A DNA stretch of 64,000 nucleotides from Wandonia haliotis (lineage in GTDB: Bacteria; Bacteroidota; Bacteroidia; Flavobacteriales_D; Crocinitomicaceae), in assembly GCF_039523435.1 (NCBI RefSeq), contig NZ_BAAAFH010000022.1, forward strand, positions 310,001 to 374,000, read 5' to 3'. Under the pieces are notes generated by a model that was not told where the DNA came from, made no database searches, and saw only the letters and a program-made list of their open reading frames with translations. Positions 37,046 to 46,585 of this stretch are shown in pieces (the stretch's first letter is position 1; each line of letters begins with the position of its first letter). A program made the translations under genes and the position numbers.

Positions 37046-37792
37046 TTACATCAACATACCACCACAAACATGCAATGTCTGTCCTGTAACATACGCTGAC
37101 ATTTCAGAAGCCAGGAATACGGTAGCATTCGCAACATCTTCCGGTGTACCTCCTCTTTTTAGAGGAATTGAAGCTCTCCATTCCTCAACAACTTTCGGAT
37201 CAAGCACTTCTGTCATTTCTGTTTCAATAAATCCGGGAGCAATGGCATTACAACGAATGTTTCGGGATCCCAATTCCTGTGCCACGGATTTCGAAAAACC
37301 AATCATACCCGCTTTTGAAGCTGCATAATTAGCCTGTCCGGCATTTCCTGAAACACCTACAACCGAAGACATATTTATAATTGATCCCGCTTTTGCTTTC
37401 AACATAGGACGAATAACCGCCTTTGTCAGGTTAAAAGCAGACTTCAGATTCGTATTAATAACTTCATCCCACTGCTCTTCTGTCATTCGCATTAAAAGTG
37501 TATCACGTGTAATTCCGGCATTGTTAACCAGTACATCCACTTTACCATAGGTAGCTACAACATCATCTACCAATTGCTGTGCTGCTTCAAAATCACCGGC
37601 ATTTGATTTGAATCCTTTCGCCACACCACCATTTGCTGTTAACTCCTGCTCTAATGCTTTTGCTTTTTCGTCTGAAGAAACATACGTAAACGCAACCGTC
37701 GCCCCTTGTTCTACAAACTTTTGAGCGATCGCTTTACCTATTCCTCTTGACGCTCCTGTTATAATTGCTACTTTTCCTTCCAGTAATCTCAT
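37046..37792 (-). CDS. fabG: 3-oxoacyl-[acyl-carrier-protein] reductase
   Basis: 248 residues from the ATG at 37792 (MRLLEGKVAIITGASRGIG); the TTG at 37822 is rejected because it would lie within the leader. It is a classical short-chain dehydrogenase: NADPH motif TGASRGIG, NNAGITRD, catalytic Ser and YxxxK (YAASKAG). It reduces 3-oxoacyl-ACP in fatty acid elongation. The C-terminus (VTGQTLHVCGGMLM) is typical for FabG. An exact -7 box TATATTTG lies at 37840-37833. It may also serve polyketide chains from the dar locus, but that is only a guess. Confidence 0.93.
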   Translation of the reverse strand: MRLLEGKVAIITGASRGIGKAIAQKFVEQGATVAFTYVSSDEKAKALEQELTANGGVAKGFKSNAGDFEAAQQLVDDVVATYGKVDVLVNNAGITRDTLLMRMTEEQWDEVINTNLKSAFNLTKAVIRPMLKAKAGSIINMSSVVGVSGNAGQANYAASKAGMIGFSKSVAQELGSRNIRCNAIAPGFIETEMTEVLDPKVVEEWRASIPLKRGGTPEDVANATVFLASEMSAYVTGQTLHVCGGMLM

Positions 37793-37832
37793 AATGTATT
37801 GTTTAAGCACATCCCGAATCAATTCAGGCGGT

Positions 37833-37840
37833 CAAATATA
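37833..37840 (-). promoter_or_regulatory. -7 promoter box for fabG
   Basis: Reads TATATTTG on the minus strand, an exact match, 40 nt before the fabG ATG. Confidence 0.55.
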
Positions 37841-37875
37841 GGTAGTCTGTCTCAGAAAAAGAAACCCGTCATAAA

Positions 37876-38589
37876 TTATTGATTGTTTACAGGGATCAGA
37901 TCAATGAACCAGTAAGCTGTCTCTTCATATTCTTCTGAAGGAGCAGGATATGTCTTTTTAACGATTTCCCCTTTAGAAAACTGAACCGGTTTAGCAAACA
38001 ATGGACCGTCAAATACAAAAGTATGAAACTCTCCGTTTTCACCACAGGGATCAACTCCCTCAGGCAATTCTTCCAGAAGTTTCTTATCTATAACTCGCCC
38101 GACAAAACTCTGATCCAAAACACATGCATCGACACAGGTTATTATCGTTTTAAACCCCAAATCTATAAATTCACGTATCAATTCTCCCGTATCTCTTCCC
38201 CATAGCGGAAAAACAGCAGTAATACCTGCTTTTTTAAGGTTATTCTCCCGATAGACACGTAAATCTTCCAGAAAAATATCACCAAATGCAGCATACGAAA
38301 CACCTCTCTGGGTATATACTTTCAATTGTTTCTGCATACGTACTTCATACACTTCCATATTCGTGTTTTCAGGAATATACATCAGATCACAAGGAAGTCC
38401 GATGGCTTTTACCTGTTCTTTCAAAAGCTCTGTACGCACACCATGCATAGAAATACGATCCGCACCGGAAGTAACGGTTGTCAAAAGCGAAACAACTTCA
38501 CTATCTTTTGTTTGCCGTAAGGTATAAAGCGCCATACAAGAGTCTTTTCCCCCACTCCAATTCAGAAAAACTTTTCGTTGTTGTTTCAT
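37876..38589 (-). CDS. Dph6-like ATP pyrophosphatase (adenine nucleotide alpha-hydrolase fold)
   Basis: 237 residues. The P-loop-like PP-motif LNWSGGKDSCMAL at the N-terminus and the DPCGENGEFHTFVFDGPLF motif are those of the diphthine-ammonia ligase (Dph6) family. Eukaryotic and archaeal Dph6 amidates diphthine on elongation factor 2; bacteria lack diphthamide, so the bacterial homologues have another, unknown substrate. No signal peptide. It starts 16 nt after the ApbE gene and likely shares a transcript with it. Confidence 0.86.
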   Translation of the reverse strand: MKQQRKVFLNWSGGKDSCMALYTLRQTKDSEVVSLLTTVTSGADRISMHGVRTELLKEQVKAIGLPCDLMYIPENTNMEVYEVRMQKQLKVYTQRGVSYAAFGDIFLEDLRVYRENNLKKAGITAVFPLWGRDTGELIREFIDLGFKTIITCVDACVLDQSFVGRVIDKKLLEELPEGVDPCGENGEFHTFVFDGPLFAKPVQFSKGEIVKKTYPAPSEEYEETAYWFIDLIPVNNQ

Positions 38590-38605
38590 TTACAAACACT
38601 CTTCA

Positions 38606-39724
38606 TTAATCCAGAAATCGCTTCATTCCGGGAGTAAAGAATTTTTCCATTCGCCCCTTTTTATTTGTAAAAATAAGCAGCACTTCCAGATGTAAATCGG
38701 AATTCGTTTCCAGAAACTCCATTGCTTTTTCCGTTCCCATCACCATAAAAGCAGTTGCATACGCATCCGATGTCGAAGCCTGCGCTGACCAGACCGTTGC
38801 ACTCAATAACGTATGCTGTACAGGGTAACCCGTAACAGGGTTGATTGTATGACTATATTTTATTCCGTCTTTTTCGTAATACTTACGATAATTTCCGGAA
38901 GTAGCCACTGCCCCGCCACGCAAGTTTACAACATTCGTAATATCACGTATTTCATCTCGTCCGTCATTGGATTCCTTGGGGGCATCAACACCTATTCTCC
39001 AGAAATGCCCTTCCCGGTTCCGTCCTTTTACCCGAACTTCTCCACCAATCTCTACAAAGTAATTTTCATGTCCTTTTTCCTCCAGATACTTTGCCACAAC
39101 GTCAACAGAAAGTCCCTGCGCAATAGCATTAAAATCCATCCTCAGTCCCTGTTTCTTTTTGGTCAATGAAAAACGTCCGTCACCTAAATTCTTATAATCA
39201 AAATCAATCCCACTCCGGAACCCAGTCATGGCCAACAAAGAATCTACTATATGCTGATCCATTTCCATTCCAGGATCTTTCAAAAACCCCCATCCTGCAA
39301 CCAGTGGATATACCGTAGGGTCAAATGCTCCCTTTGTCCGATCATAAACACGCATTGACTCCTCGATACACTGTTGAAAATACTGCTGTTGATCATCGAA
39401 ATAATAAACTCCCGGAGAAGCTACATTGAATCTGGAAACAATTGACTCTGGAATATACGACGACAGAGATGTATCGAAATCCTTTAGTAAATTATCAATC
39501 TCCTGTTGAGATACCAGAAGAGAATCATCTCCTGTAATAATCGTATAGGAAGTTCCCTGCGCATAACCAGAGATTAATTGATCTATACGTACCTCATCGT
39601 TGTCTGTTTCAAATTTTTCTTCAGAAACCGGAGCATCACAAGCTGTAAGGAATAAGGCTCCCGTTAGTATAAACTTACTTATGACGCACCAGTTTCGCGT
39701 CTTGTGTATCTCTTTGCCAAACAT
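38606..39724 (-). CDS. apbE: FAD:protein FMN transferase (ApbE-type) lipoprotein
   Basis: 372 residues from the ATG at 39724 (MFGKEIHKTRNWC, then a signal with lipobox LTAC near residue 28); this start overlaps the 3' end of the repeat protein gene by 50 nt. Longer starts inside that gene are less likely. The ApbE fold is clear: SYTIITGDDSLL, FDPTVYPLVAGWGF, LRMDFNAIAQGLSVD, NYFVEIGGEVRVKGRN and YSHTINPVTGYPVQH. These enzymes attach FMN by a phosphoester bond to Thr/Ser of periplasmic proteins such as NqrC or RnfG. No obvious flavinylation target is encoded in the window. Confidence 0.88.
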   Translation of the reverse strand: MFGKEIHKTRNWCVISKFILTGALFLTACDAPVSEEKFETDNDEVRIDQLISGYAQGTSYTIITGDDSLLVSQQEIDNLLKDFDTSLSSYIPESIVSRFNVASPGVYYFDDQQQYFQQCIEESMRVYDRTKGAFDPTVYPLVAGWGFLKDPGMEMDQHIVDSLLAMTGFRSGIDFDYKNLGDGRFSLTKKKQGLRMDFNAIAQGLSVDVVAKYLEEKGHENYFVEIGGEVRVKGRNREGHFWRIGVDAPKESNDGRDEIRDITNVVNLRGGAVATSGNYRKYYEKDGIKYSHTINPVTGYPVQHTLLSATVWSAQASTSDAYATAFMVMGTEKAMEFLETNSDLHLEVLLIFTNKKGRMEKFFTPGMKRFLD

Positions 39725-42700
39725 ATTCTGCAATCGGTTCTCCATTTTTCGTATAAGTCGTTCCGTATTTATTCGAGCTACGTACATATACATCTCCACG
39801 TCCATCCTTCACAACAATTCGACGGGTTTTCATTTCAACCAACAATCCGTCCTCATCCTCTATTGTAAAGTTTTGTTCTGTTACTCCTTCCGGAAATTCT
39901 TCTCCCAGGGTATTGGCTACAGATTCAGAAAATCGAATTCCTTTTGTCTCAAGACTCTCCAACATACGACGCATCTCAAGCGTTCGTTTTTTCTTGTCCT
40001 CAGAATCCTTACCTGCCTGATCTTCCAAATCTTGCTTTGTAGAAGTGATAATCTCGTTATTGTCCGTTTGTTTTTCTGACTCTTTTTCCTTTTCCTTGCG
40101 GACTCCTTCTTCAATATTGGAAACCGTCTTTTTCGTCAGGTAAATATCTTTTGTTTTATCATCTGATTGCTTAGAAAAATGATCTCCCTGTTCTTTATTC
40201 AACCCCTCGACAGCATCCACAATCTCCTCTCTTTCTTCTGCTCTGTCACTAACAGCTACTTCGTATTTCTCTTCTACTTTACCGACTTCTTTTCTTGTAT
40301 CCAGAATTTCGGTTTTCTTCTCATCTGTTCTTTCAGCAGCCACATCATCCTGATGCTTGAATAAGCCTTTCACAGTCTCGACATTTTCCTGCCTGTCCAA
40401 ATCCCGTCCTTCATTATCCGCACTAACCTCTTCATTAACCGCAATAATTTTCCCTTCAATTGTTTTGATTACCTCATAATCCGAAAGCGCTTTTTCTCTG
40501 ACATTATCTGATATTTCTTTATTAACTCGTGAAATTTTATCATCAATATCTTTACCGATCAAAAGCAAGTCCTCTTCAGCAGAGTTCTTGTTTTTGGAAA
40601 TTTCTTCCATTTCCTGAATCATTCTTTGAACCCGGTCGTATTCTGTCAATAACTCTTCATCGGTCTTGGTATCGAGATCAAATTTCAATCCTTTTAATGC
40701 CATCTCATTGGCATCAACAATCATCTTACCTTCTTCCTGAAACCCGGAATGTTTCTCTTCAACATCCACAACCAACGATCGGGTCTCCTGATGAACAACC
40801 TGTTCATCCATAGCGTCATTTCTTAATTTCTGCTCAATTTCATACGTTTTCCCTTTTATGATTTCCTCATTCTCATTTGGGATTACGATTTTACCTTCTT
40901 CATGTTGCGCTTTTTCAATCACCACCTGACGAGCATATGCTTCTCTTCTTAATCGTTCTGCATAAGCAAACAGATTGTCTTCCGCTTCTTTTGCTTTCAG
41001 GGAAGTATTCAACTGATCCACCTCTTCCGCTATCACCTGTTGTTCTTCGCTCCTGTCTGCTTCAAACGCTGACTTTTCTTTTTCTATCTCCGCTACGACT
41101 TCTCTTGCTTTTAAACGCTCCTCTTCTTCTGATTCAGAAACTACGACTGACTTATCCTGAATCTCTTCCTCCGTTTTCTTGACTTTCAGGTTGCGTTTGT
41201 ATCTTCGGTTCTCTTCCGCCTTCACAAAAAGAGCTTCTCCTTCCAAAATAGAGATATTCTCTTTTTTACCAAGGTTCTCCAGTTTGACAGGCATTTTACC
41301 TCCGTTTGCTAAAATGGCCTCTATCTCAACCAGCTTATCTTTCGGATACTGATCATTAGCACGGAAAGTAAGTGCTCTTTCATACATTCCTTTTGCCTTC
41401 TCCCAATTCTCACTATCAAAAAAGTCGTCGGCTTTTGCCAGAATTTTCAGATATTGCTTCTCAGCTTCTTTCTCGGATTCTTCTTTTTGTTTCTCAATTA
41501 CTAAATTCAACTGACTTTTCGCATACTTATCCAAAGGACGAATTGTCAACGCCTCCTGATAGAATTCCTGTGCTGATTTCCAATCCTCCTTCACAAAACG
41601 GGTATCAGCTTTACTGATCACTTTTCGGTATGCCTGTTCCGTTTCTGCTTCTTTCAGTTTCTGTTCTGCGATACTCTCCAGAATTTTATTGATTTCTTCA
41701 ATCTTATCCAAAGCAGCTTTATCGTTTGGCTTTACTTTCAATGCTTCATTGTAAGCATTTTTTGCCACATCATAATTTTCCTCAGAAAACGCTCTGTTCC
41801 CCTGTCCGATCCATTCTGCATATTTTTGATTATCCGCCTGATTCTTTTCTGATTCGATCAGTGCCTTCACTTCCTGAATTCGTTTTTGGGCATCCGGATC
41901 ACCTGCCTTAACCGCAAGTGCTTTCTCAAACGTCTTTATTGCCTCCTGGTAATTCCTTGCATCAGCCAGTTTATTTCCTTCGGACATATATTTCTTATAT
42001 TCTTGCTGTGCTTTCTCGGCATTCATCTTCGATGCCATCAGATTATTCACCTGTTCAATTTTCTGCCCCGGTAACGACTCATTAGGTTTCAGGTTTTTTG
42101 CTTTCACAAACTGTTCAAGTGCTCCGGACAAATCTCCGGCAGCCAGTTTAGCATCTCCACTTTTCATAGCTGCATCGTACTCCGCAGTAACTTCTGCATT
42201 TTCTGCTTCCTGCTTTTTACGTTGCTCTATTATCTCCCTTATTTCTGCAATTTTTTGTGTTGGGTACGCGTCGGCAGGTTTGATTGTCAGGGCACGCTCA
42301 TAATAACCAATTGCGTTTTCAAAATCTTCTGCATTTTTCAGCTGATCGGCTTTATCAATAATCTTTTGATAGTTTCTTTCCTCCTGCTCCTGTGTTTCCG
42401 CTTTCATTCGTGCTTCCACATCTTCCAGTTTACGACGAATAGCATCATCTTCTCGCAGAGAAAGCGCCTCATGATATTTTTCTTTTGCTCCATCATAATT
42501 CCCTGCCCCTAACTTCGTATCTCCTTCACTAACGAGTTGTGCGATTTGATTATTCAGTTTCTGATCGGCCGACTGTTTTGCTAATCGGTCTTTTAGTTCA
42601 CTGATCTTTTGACGGGGAAGTTCTTCTTCCGGTTTGATCTGTGTCGCCTTTTCATATTCTGCAATTGCTCCGGATAAATTTCCCGACGCTTCCTGCCCCT

Positions 42701-45239
42701 GAGCACGGGCGATGGTCTCACTATAATTTTGTTCTTTAGACAATTCAGCTTCTTTTTCCGCTAATTCTTCCGAAATAGCAGTAATGCGTTGGCGAACGTC
42801 AGCGTCTTCTTTATACGATAATGCCTCTTCAAATTTTGCAATGGCTCCCTTCAAATCTCCCGAACCATACAAAGAATTAGCCGCAGCAACCAGTTCTGTA
42901 AACTGCTGTTCTTTTTCAACTTCCGATTGTTTCGCTGCCAGCTTATCATTTAATTTTTTGATTTGCTCTTTGGGGTATTCATTTAAAGCATCAATCTCCT
43001 GAGCTTCCTGATAAACCGCTATTGCTTCCGCATACTTCTCAGCGTCACGTAGCTGATCTGCCTGAGCTATTTTCTGCTGGTACAACTGCTCCTGTTGCTC
43101 TTTTTTAAGACGTTCTGCCAGTTGCTCATCAATTTGAGTAATTTGTCCTTTTGGATAGGCCTCATCTTTAACGCCTAATGCATCCTGATACTTCGCCTTG
43201 GCTTCTTCGAGTTTTCCTGCATTCAACAGTCCGTCCGCCTCTGCAATCAACTGATTATACTGAGCTTCCTGTTCCGCATTAGCCGCCTGTTGTTCTAATA
43301 ATTGATTAATTTCAGCTATCTTGTCTTTTGGCTCCTGTTCATTCGGTTTTAATCCGGAAGCTTCCTCGTACTTTGCTTTTGCAGTAACTAAATCTCCCGT
43401 AGAAAAAGTATTCTTCGCCGCCTCCATTGCTGAAGTATAGTTGCTTTCTAATTCTTCAGCAGCCGCTAACTCACCAAGAAGGGCGTTTATTTCCTCAATT
43501 TTTTCACCCGGTAGACTTTCTGCCGGTTTTATCGTCTGCGCCTCCTGATACTTTGATTTCGCCTCCTGATATTTCTGTTGCTGGAATAATTGTCCTGCTG
43601 CCGCAATTAATTCATCATACTGTTTTTGTTGTTCAGCTGCCGCATTCTGTTCTGCCAGTTTACTGTCAATCAACTCCACCTGACTTTTCGGGTACCCTTC
43701 CTCCGGTTTAATAGTTGATGCTGATAAATAGACCGGTTTGGCTTCGGTCAATTTACCTTCGACAAAAAGTTGATCTGCTTCGGCAATTTTTTCAGCAAAT
43801 TCCTTCTCCAGTTGTTCCTGATTCTTTAATTTCTCTATCTCAGCCTGCGCTAGAACTATTTTATCTTTTGGGGTCTGTTCGTCAGGTTTAATTCCTAAAG
43901 CTTTGTTGTAAGCATCAATTGATTTCTGCCACTCTTTCGCATCAAAGAAGGTATTTGCTTCCGCTAAAGCCTCCTCATACGCTTTGTCTTTAGCCATCTG
44001 ATCTGCCAGATTTTGTAAAATTCCTTCGATCTCAGTTATTTTATCTTTTGGCTCCTGTTCATCCGGTTTCAATCCGGAAGCCTCAACATACTTGCTTTTG
44101 GCTTCTTCGTAGTTTTTCTGATCAAACAGAGCTTTTGCCGCAGTCATAGCAGCTGTATATTCCTTCTCCAATTTTTCAGCAGCATCTGCATCAGCCATTA
44201 TTTTCTCTATGTTCTGAATCTGATCCTTTGGATACTGCTCTTCTTTTTTCTCCAGCGCCTGCTGATAGGTCTGAATGGCTTTTTCATAGTTTTTCTGATC
44301 ACGCAGATTATCTGCTGCCTGAATCAAATTATAATACTCTTCATTCTTTTGTTTCTCTTCCAGCTCTTTTCGCTTCTGTTCAGAAAGAATTTCATCAATT
44401 GCCACAACTCTCTCCGTCGCATGCTTATCATTTGGTTTGTACCCCAAAGCTTCTTCGTATCCAGAGAGTGCTTTATTCCAATCTTTTTCAATAAATGCCT
44501 TGTCCGCAGCAGCTATCGCTTCATTGTATTTAGCTTCTTGTTCCGCTAGTTTTTTTGCTTCTTCTTCCTCTTTTATTTTCGCTTTTGCTTCCTCAATTTT
44601 CGTCTTTGGTAAAGCTTCTGTTGGTTTTAATTTTTCCGCATTCTGGTAATGACTCAATGCCTCTTTGTATTCCTTCAAAGCCATCGATTTATCACCTGCA
44701 GCCATCGATTCGTCGTATTGCTTATTAATCGCTTCCGTCTGATCGCCCAGTTCCTCCTTCTTTTCCAACATGTCATCGATCTTAGACTTCATGGAAGAAA
44801 TCTGTTTCCCATCCATATCGACCATCATCTTTTTCATGTTGACCGAAAAAGTGGTTGTGGGTTCCTGCGCAAAAAAGGACATATCTACTCCGGGAACTTC
44901 AGCATAAAGTGTCATCTCCATTTCCTGCATCAAGTCTCCTGCCGGCAAATCCTCTTCATTAACCCCTACTAAATCAACATAAAGGTGACGGGCAGCAAGA
45001 CCACCTTTATTAAATTCTATTTTATACCTTTTTCCGTAATCGAGTGCAACCTTAAATTTACCGGAATTGGAAGTAACTGTAGTAGTAACCGGAGATCCAT
45101 TTGCTGTAACCGTAACGGTCACATCACCTTCACGGCGATTCATATCATCATTAGTTACCGCTCCGAAAAGCAAAAACTTACTTTGCCCTATCGAATAGGA
45201 AGCAGTTAAAAGGAAAAGAAATAATATTATGTTTTTCAT
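39675..45239 (-). CDS. Giant exported TPR-like repeat protein with coiled-coil C-terminus
   Basis: 1854 residues. A signal peptide (about 1-19, ends SYSIGQ) is followed by a carboxypeptidase-regulatory/Ig-like beta module (about 20-115; NGSPVTTTVTSNSGKFKVAL). Residues about 175-1308 hold roughly 19 tandem units of about 60 residues with the pattern YxxAIxxAD-F-x-W-x-AL-x-Y-x-AL-x-KP-x-YPKxKIxEI, that is a TPR-type helical pair plus a long Glu/Lys-rich linking helix. The tail (about 1310-1780) is a highly charged coiled-coil region, ending in a small beta module (residues about 1800-1854, GRGDVYVRSSNKYGTTYTKNGEP). No membrane anchor or sorting domain is seen, so a periplasmic location is likely. 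Function unknown; a scaffold or stalk is plausible. ApbE follows with an overlap. Confidence 0.88.
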   Translation of the reverse strand: MKNIILFLFLLTASYSIGQSKFLLFGAVTNDDMNRREGDVTVTVTANGSPVTTTVTSNSGKFKVALDYGKRYKIEFNKGGLAARHLYVDLVGVNEEDLPAGDLMQEMEMTLYAEVPGVDMSFFAQEPTTTFSVNMKKMMVDMDGKQISSMKSKIDDMLEKKEELGDQTEAINKQYDESMAAGDKSMALKEYKEALSHYQNAEKLKPTEALPKTKIEEAKAKIKEEEEAKKLAEQEAKYNEAIAAADKAFIEKDWNKALSGYEEALGYKPNDKHATERVVAIDEILSEQKRKELEEKQKNEEYYNLIQAADNLRDQKNYEKAIQTYQQALEKKEEQYPKDQIQNIEKIMADADAAEKLEKEYTAAMTAAKALFDQKNYEEAKSKYVEASGLKPDEQEPKDKITEIEGILQNLADQMAKDKAYEEALAEANTFFDAKEWQKSIDAYNKALGIKPDEQTPKDKIVLAQAEIEKLKNQEQLEKEFAEKIAEADQLFVEGKLTEAKPVYLSASTIKPEEGYPKSQVELIDSKLAEQNAAAEQQKQYDELIAAAGQLFQQQKYQEAKSKYQEAQTIKPAESLPGEKIEEINALLGELAAAEELESNYTSAMEAAKNTFSTGDLVTAKAKYEEASGLKPNEQEPKDKIAEINQLLEQQAANAEQEAQYNQLIAEADGLLNAGKLEEAKAKYQDALGVKDEAYPKGQITQIDEQLAERLKKEQQEQLYQQKIAQADQLRDAEKYAEAIAVYQEAQEIDALNEYPKEQIKKLNDKLAAKQSEVEKEQQFTELVAAANSLYGSGDLKGAIAKFEEALSYKEDADVRQRITAISEELAEKEAELSKEQNYSETIARAQGQEASGNLSGAIAEYEKATQIKPEEELPRQKISELKDRLAKQSADQKLNNQIAQLVSEGDTKLGAGNYDGAKEKYHEALSLREDDAIRRKLEDVEARMKAETQEQEERNYQKIIDKADQLKNAEDFENAIGYYERALTIKPADAYPTQKIAEIREIIEQRKKQEAENAEVTAEYDAAMKSGDAKLAAGDLSGALEQFVKAKNLKPNESLPGQKIEQVNNLMASKMNAEKAQQEYKKYMSEGNKLADARNYQEAIKTFEKALAVKAGDPDAQKRIQEVKALIESEKNQADNQKYAEWIGQGNRAFSEENYDVAKNAYNEALKVKPNDKAALDKIEEINKILESIAEQKLKEAETEQAYRKVISKADTRFVKEDWKSAQEFYQEALTIRPLDKYAKSQLNLVIEKQKEESEKEAEKQYLKILAKADDFFDSENWEKAKGMYERALTFRANDQYPKDKLVEIEAILANGGKMPVKLENLGKKENISILEGEALFVKAEENRRYKRNLKVKKTEEEIQDKSVVVSESEEEERLKAREVVAEIEKEKSAFEADRSEEQQVIAEEVDQLNTSLKAKEAEDNLFAYAERLRREAYARQVVIEKAQHEEGKIVIPNENEEIIKGKTYEIEQKLRNDAMDEQVVHQETRSLVVDVEEKHSGFQEEGKMIVDANEMALKGLKFDLDTKTDEELLTEYDRVQRMIQEMEEISKNKNSAEEDLLLIGKDIDDKISRVNKEISDNVREKALSDYEVIKTIEGKIIAVNEEVSADNEGRDLDRQENVETVKGLFKHQDDVAAERTDEKKTEILDTRKEVGKVEEKYEVAVSDRAEEREEIVDAVEGLNKEQGDHFSKQSDDKTKDIYLTKKTVSNIEEGVRKEKEKESEKQTDNNEIITSTKQDLEDQAGKDSEDKKKRTLEMRRMLESLETKGIRFSESVANTLGEEFPEGVTEQNFTIEDEDGLLVEMKTRRIVVKDGRGDVYVRSSNKYGTTYTKNGEPIAEYVWQRDTQDAKLVRHK
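41310..44717 (-). repeat. About 19 tandem TPR-like coding repeats (about 180 bp each)
   Basis: Within the giant gene, nucleotides 44717-41310 encode about 19 consecutive units of about 60 residues. Near-identical pieces recur, for example the GLKPNEQEPKDKI segment and its variant GLKPDEQEPKDKI in units about 240 residues apart, showing internal duplication. Counted by eye; unit borders are approximate. Confidence 0.75.
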
Positions 45240-45343
45240 TTCGGTTACTTCAACGCAATTCGGTACACTTTGTTACCAAAAAAGTTCATTCTTTAACTTA
45301 CAAATATCGTGAAAAATTAGCATACTTGTTAAAAACGAACACA

Positions 45344-46489
45344 ATGCTTTCATTTAGCGACTTAAGTTACTGGGAAAAAAGATCTTTCACGGAAAACATT
45401 GATTATGTCATTATTGGCTCCGGGATTGTTGGCCTCAGTACCGCTATCGAGTTAAAGCAATTACATCCGGAAAGTAAAATTGTTATTCTCGAAAGGGGTT
45501 ATTTACCCACTGGAGCAAGCACAAAAAATGCAGGTTTCGCCTGTTTCGGAAGTCCGTCAGAGCTTCTCGACGACCTTAAAACTACTACTCCGGGTAATGT
45601 CAAAGAGATAATTCAGTTGCGCGTACAAGGATTGAGACGTTTACTAAACCGACTTGGTACAGCAGATATAGATTATCAGAACTGTGGATCGTATGATCTT
45701 TTTACAGAACAGGAAGCTGATGCATTCACCTACTGTTCTTCACAAATTCCCTTCCTCAACAATCTCATAGAAGAAACCACGGGGTTACGCGATTGTTATT
45801 CCGTTTGCAAGAAGGGAACGATCCCGGGATTACCCAATATTCACGGAGCAATCTACAATCGTCATGAAGGCAGCATTGACACCGGAAAAATGATGAGTTC
45901 ACTAGTAAGGGAAGCCGTAAAATCAGGTATCCTACTACTTAACCGGATACAGGTTATTGACATTCTTTCACAAGAAAACAATGTTATGATAGCAACTGAA
46001 TTCGGGCCACTTTTCGCTAAAAAGGTAGCTTTATGTACCAACGGACTTACGCAATCTTTATATCCGGATATAGAACTGGAACCTGCCCGGGCACAAGTAC
46101 TTGTTACCTCACCTATTCACAATCTTCAACTCAACAGCACATATCACTATGATAAAGGATATTTTTATTTCAGGACAGTGGACACAAACCGAATATTGAT
46201 CGGTGGTGCACGTAATTATGACTTTGCAGGGGAACGAACCGAAAAAATAGAAAATACAAACCTTATTCTCGACAAAATTCAGGAATTACTTCGTCAGGTA
46301 ATTATCCCTGATCAATCATTCGCGATCGATTATCAATGGGCCGGAATTATGGGGATAGGAAAAAACAAAGCTCCTATCCTGAAAGAACTGGAGCCAAACA
46401 TCTATTGTGCTGTCCGTTTAGGCGGCATGGGAGTTGCAATGGGTTCTGAATTAGGCTCTCGTCTTGCCAACTTACTTTCTTTCAGATAA
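45344..46489 (+). CDS. FAD-dependent amino-acid-oxidase-like oxidoreductase
   Basis: 381 residues from the ATG at 45344 (MLSFSDLSYWEKRSF); an in-frame TTG at 45326 is rejected. The N-terminal Rossmann motif GSGIVGLSTAIEL (25-37) and ILERGYLPTGASTKNAGFACFG mark the DAO family (D-amino-acid oxidase, glycine oxidase, sarcosine oxidase type). The C-terminal IMGIGKNKAPILKELEPN and VRLGGMGVAMGSELG segments close the FAD site. The substrate is unknown. It is 96 nt upstream of the dar operon on the same strand, but that operon has its own -7 box, so membership in the pathway is uncertain. Confidence 0.88.
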   Translation: MLSFSDLSYWEKRSFTENIDYVIIGSGIVGLSTAIELKQLHPESKIVILERGYLPTGASTKNAGFACFGSPSELLDDLKTTTPGNVKEIIQLRVQGLRRLLNRLGTADIDYQNCGSYDLFTEQEADAFTYCSSQIPFLNNLIEETTGLRDCYSVCKKGTIPGLPNIHGAIYNRHEGSIDTGKMMSSLVREAVKSGILLLNRIQVIDILSQENNVMIATEFGPLFAKKVALCTNGLTQSLYPDIELEPARAQVLVTSPIHNLQLNSTYHYDKGYFYFRTVDTNRILIGGARNYDFAGERTEKIENTNLILDKIQELLRQVIIPDQSFAIDYQWAGIMGIGKNKAPILKELEPNIYCAVRLGGMGVAMGSELGSRLANLLSFR

Positions 46490-46563
46490 ACAGAAAGGCA
46501 TGCACAGTTAACACCAAAAGTATTGATCTGTGAAAAATCACTTTTTTAAACCAATCAATTTGT

Positions 46564-46571
46564 TATTTTTG
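46564..46571 (+). promoter_or_regulatory. -7 promoter box of the dar operon
   Basis: TATTTTTG matches TAnnTTTG exactly and lies 14 nt before the first ATG of darA (46586). Confidence 0.55.
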
Positions 46572-46585
46572 CAGCCATTAACGGC

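Noticed and set aside
40167..44972. Many open frames on the plus strand across the giant repeat gene
   Set aside because: They lie antisense to a clear signal-peptide protein, repeat with the same spacing as the coding repeats and have no promoter or family similarity; they are frame shadows of the repeat.
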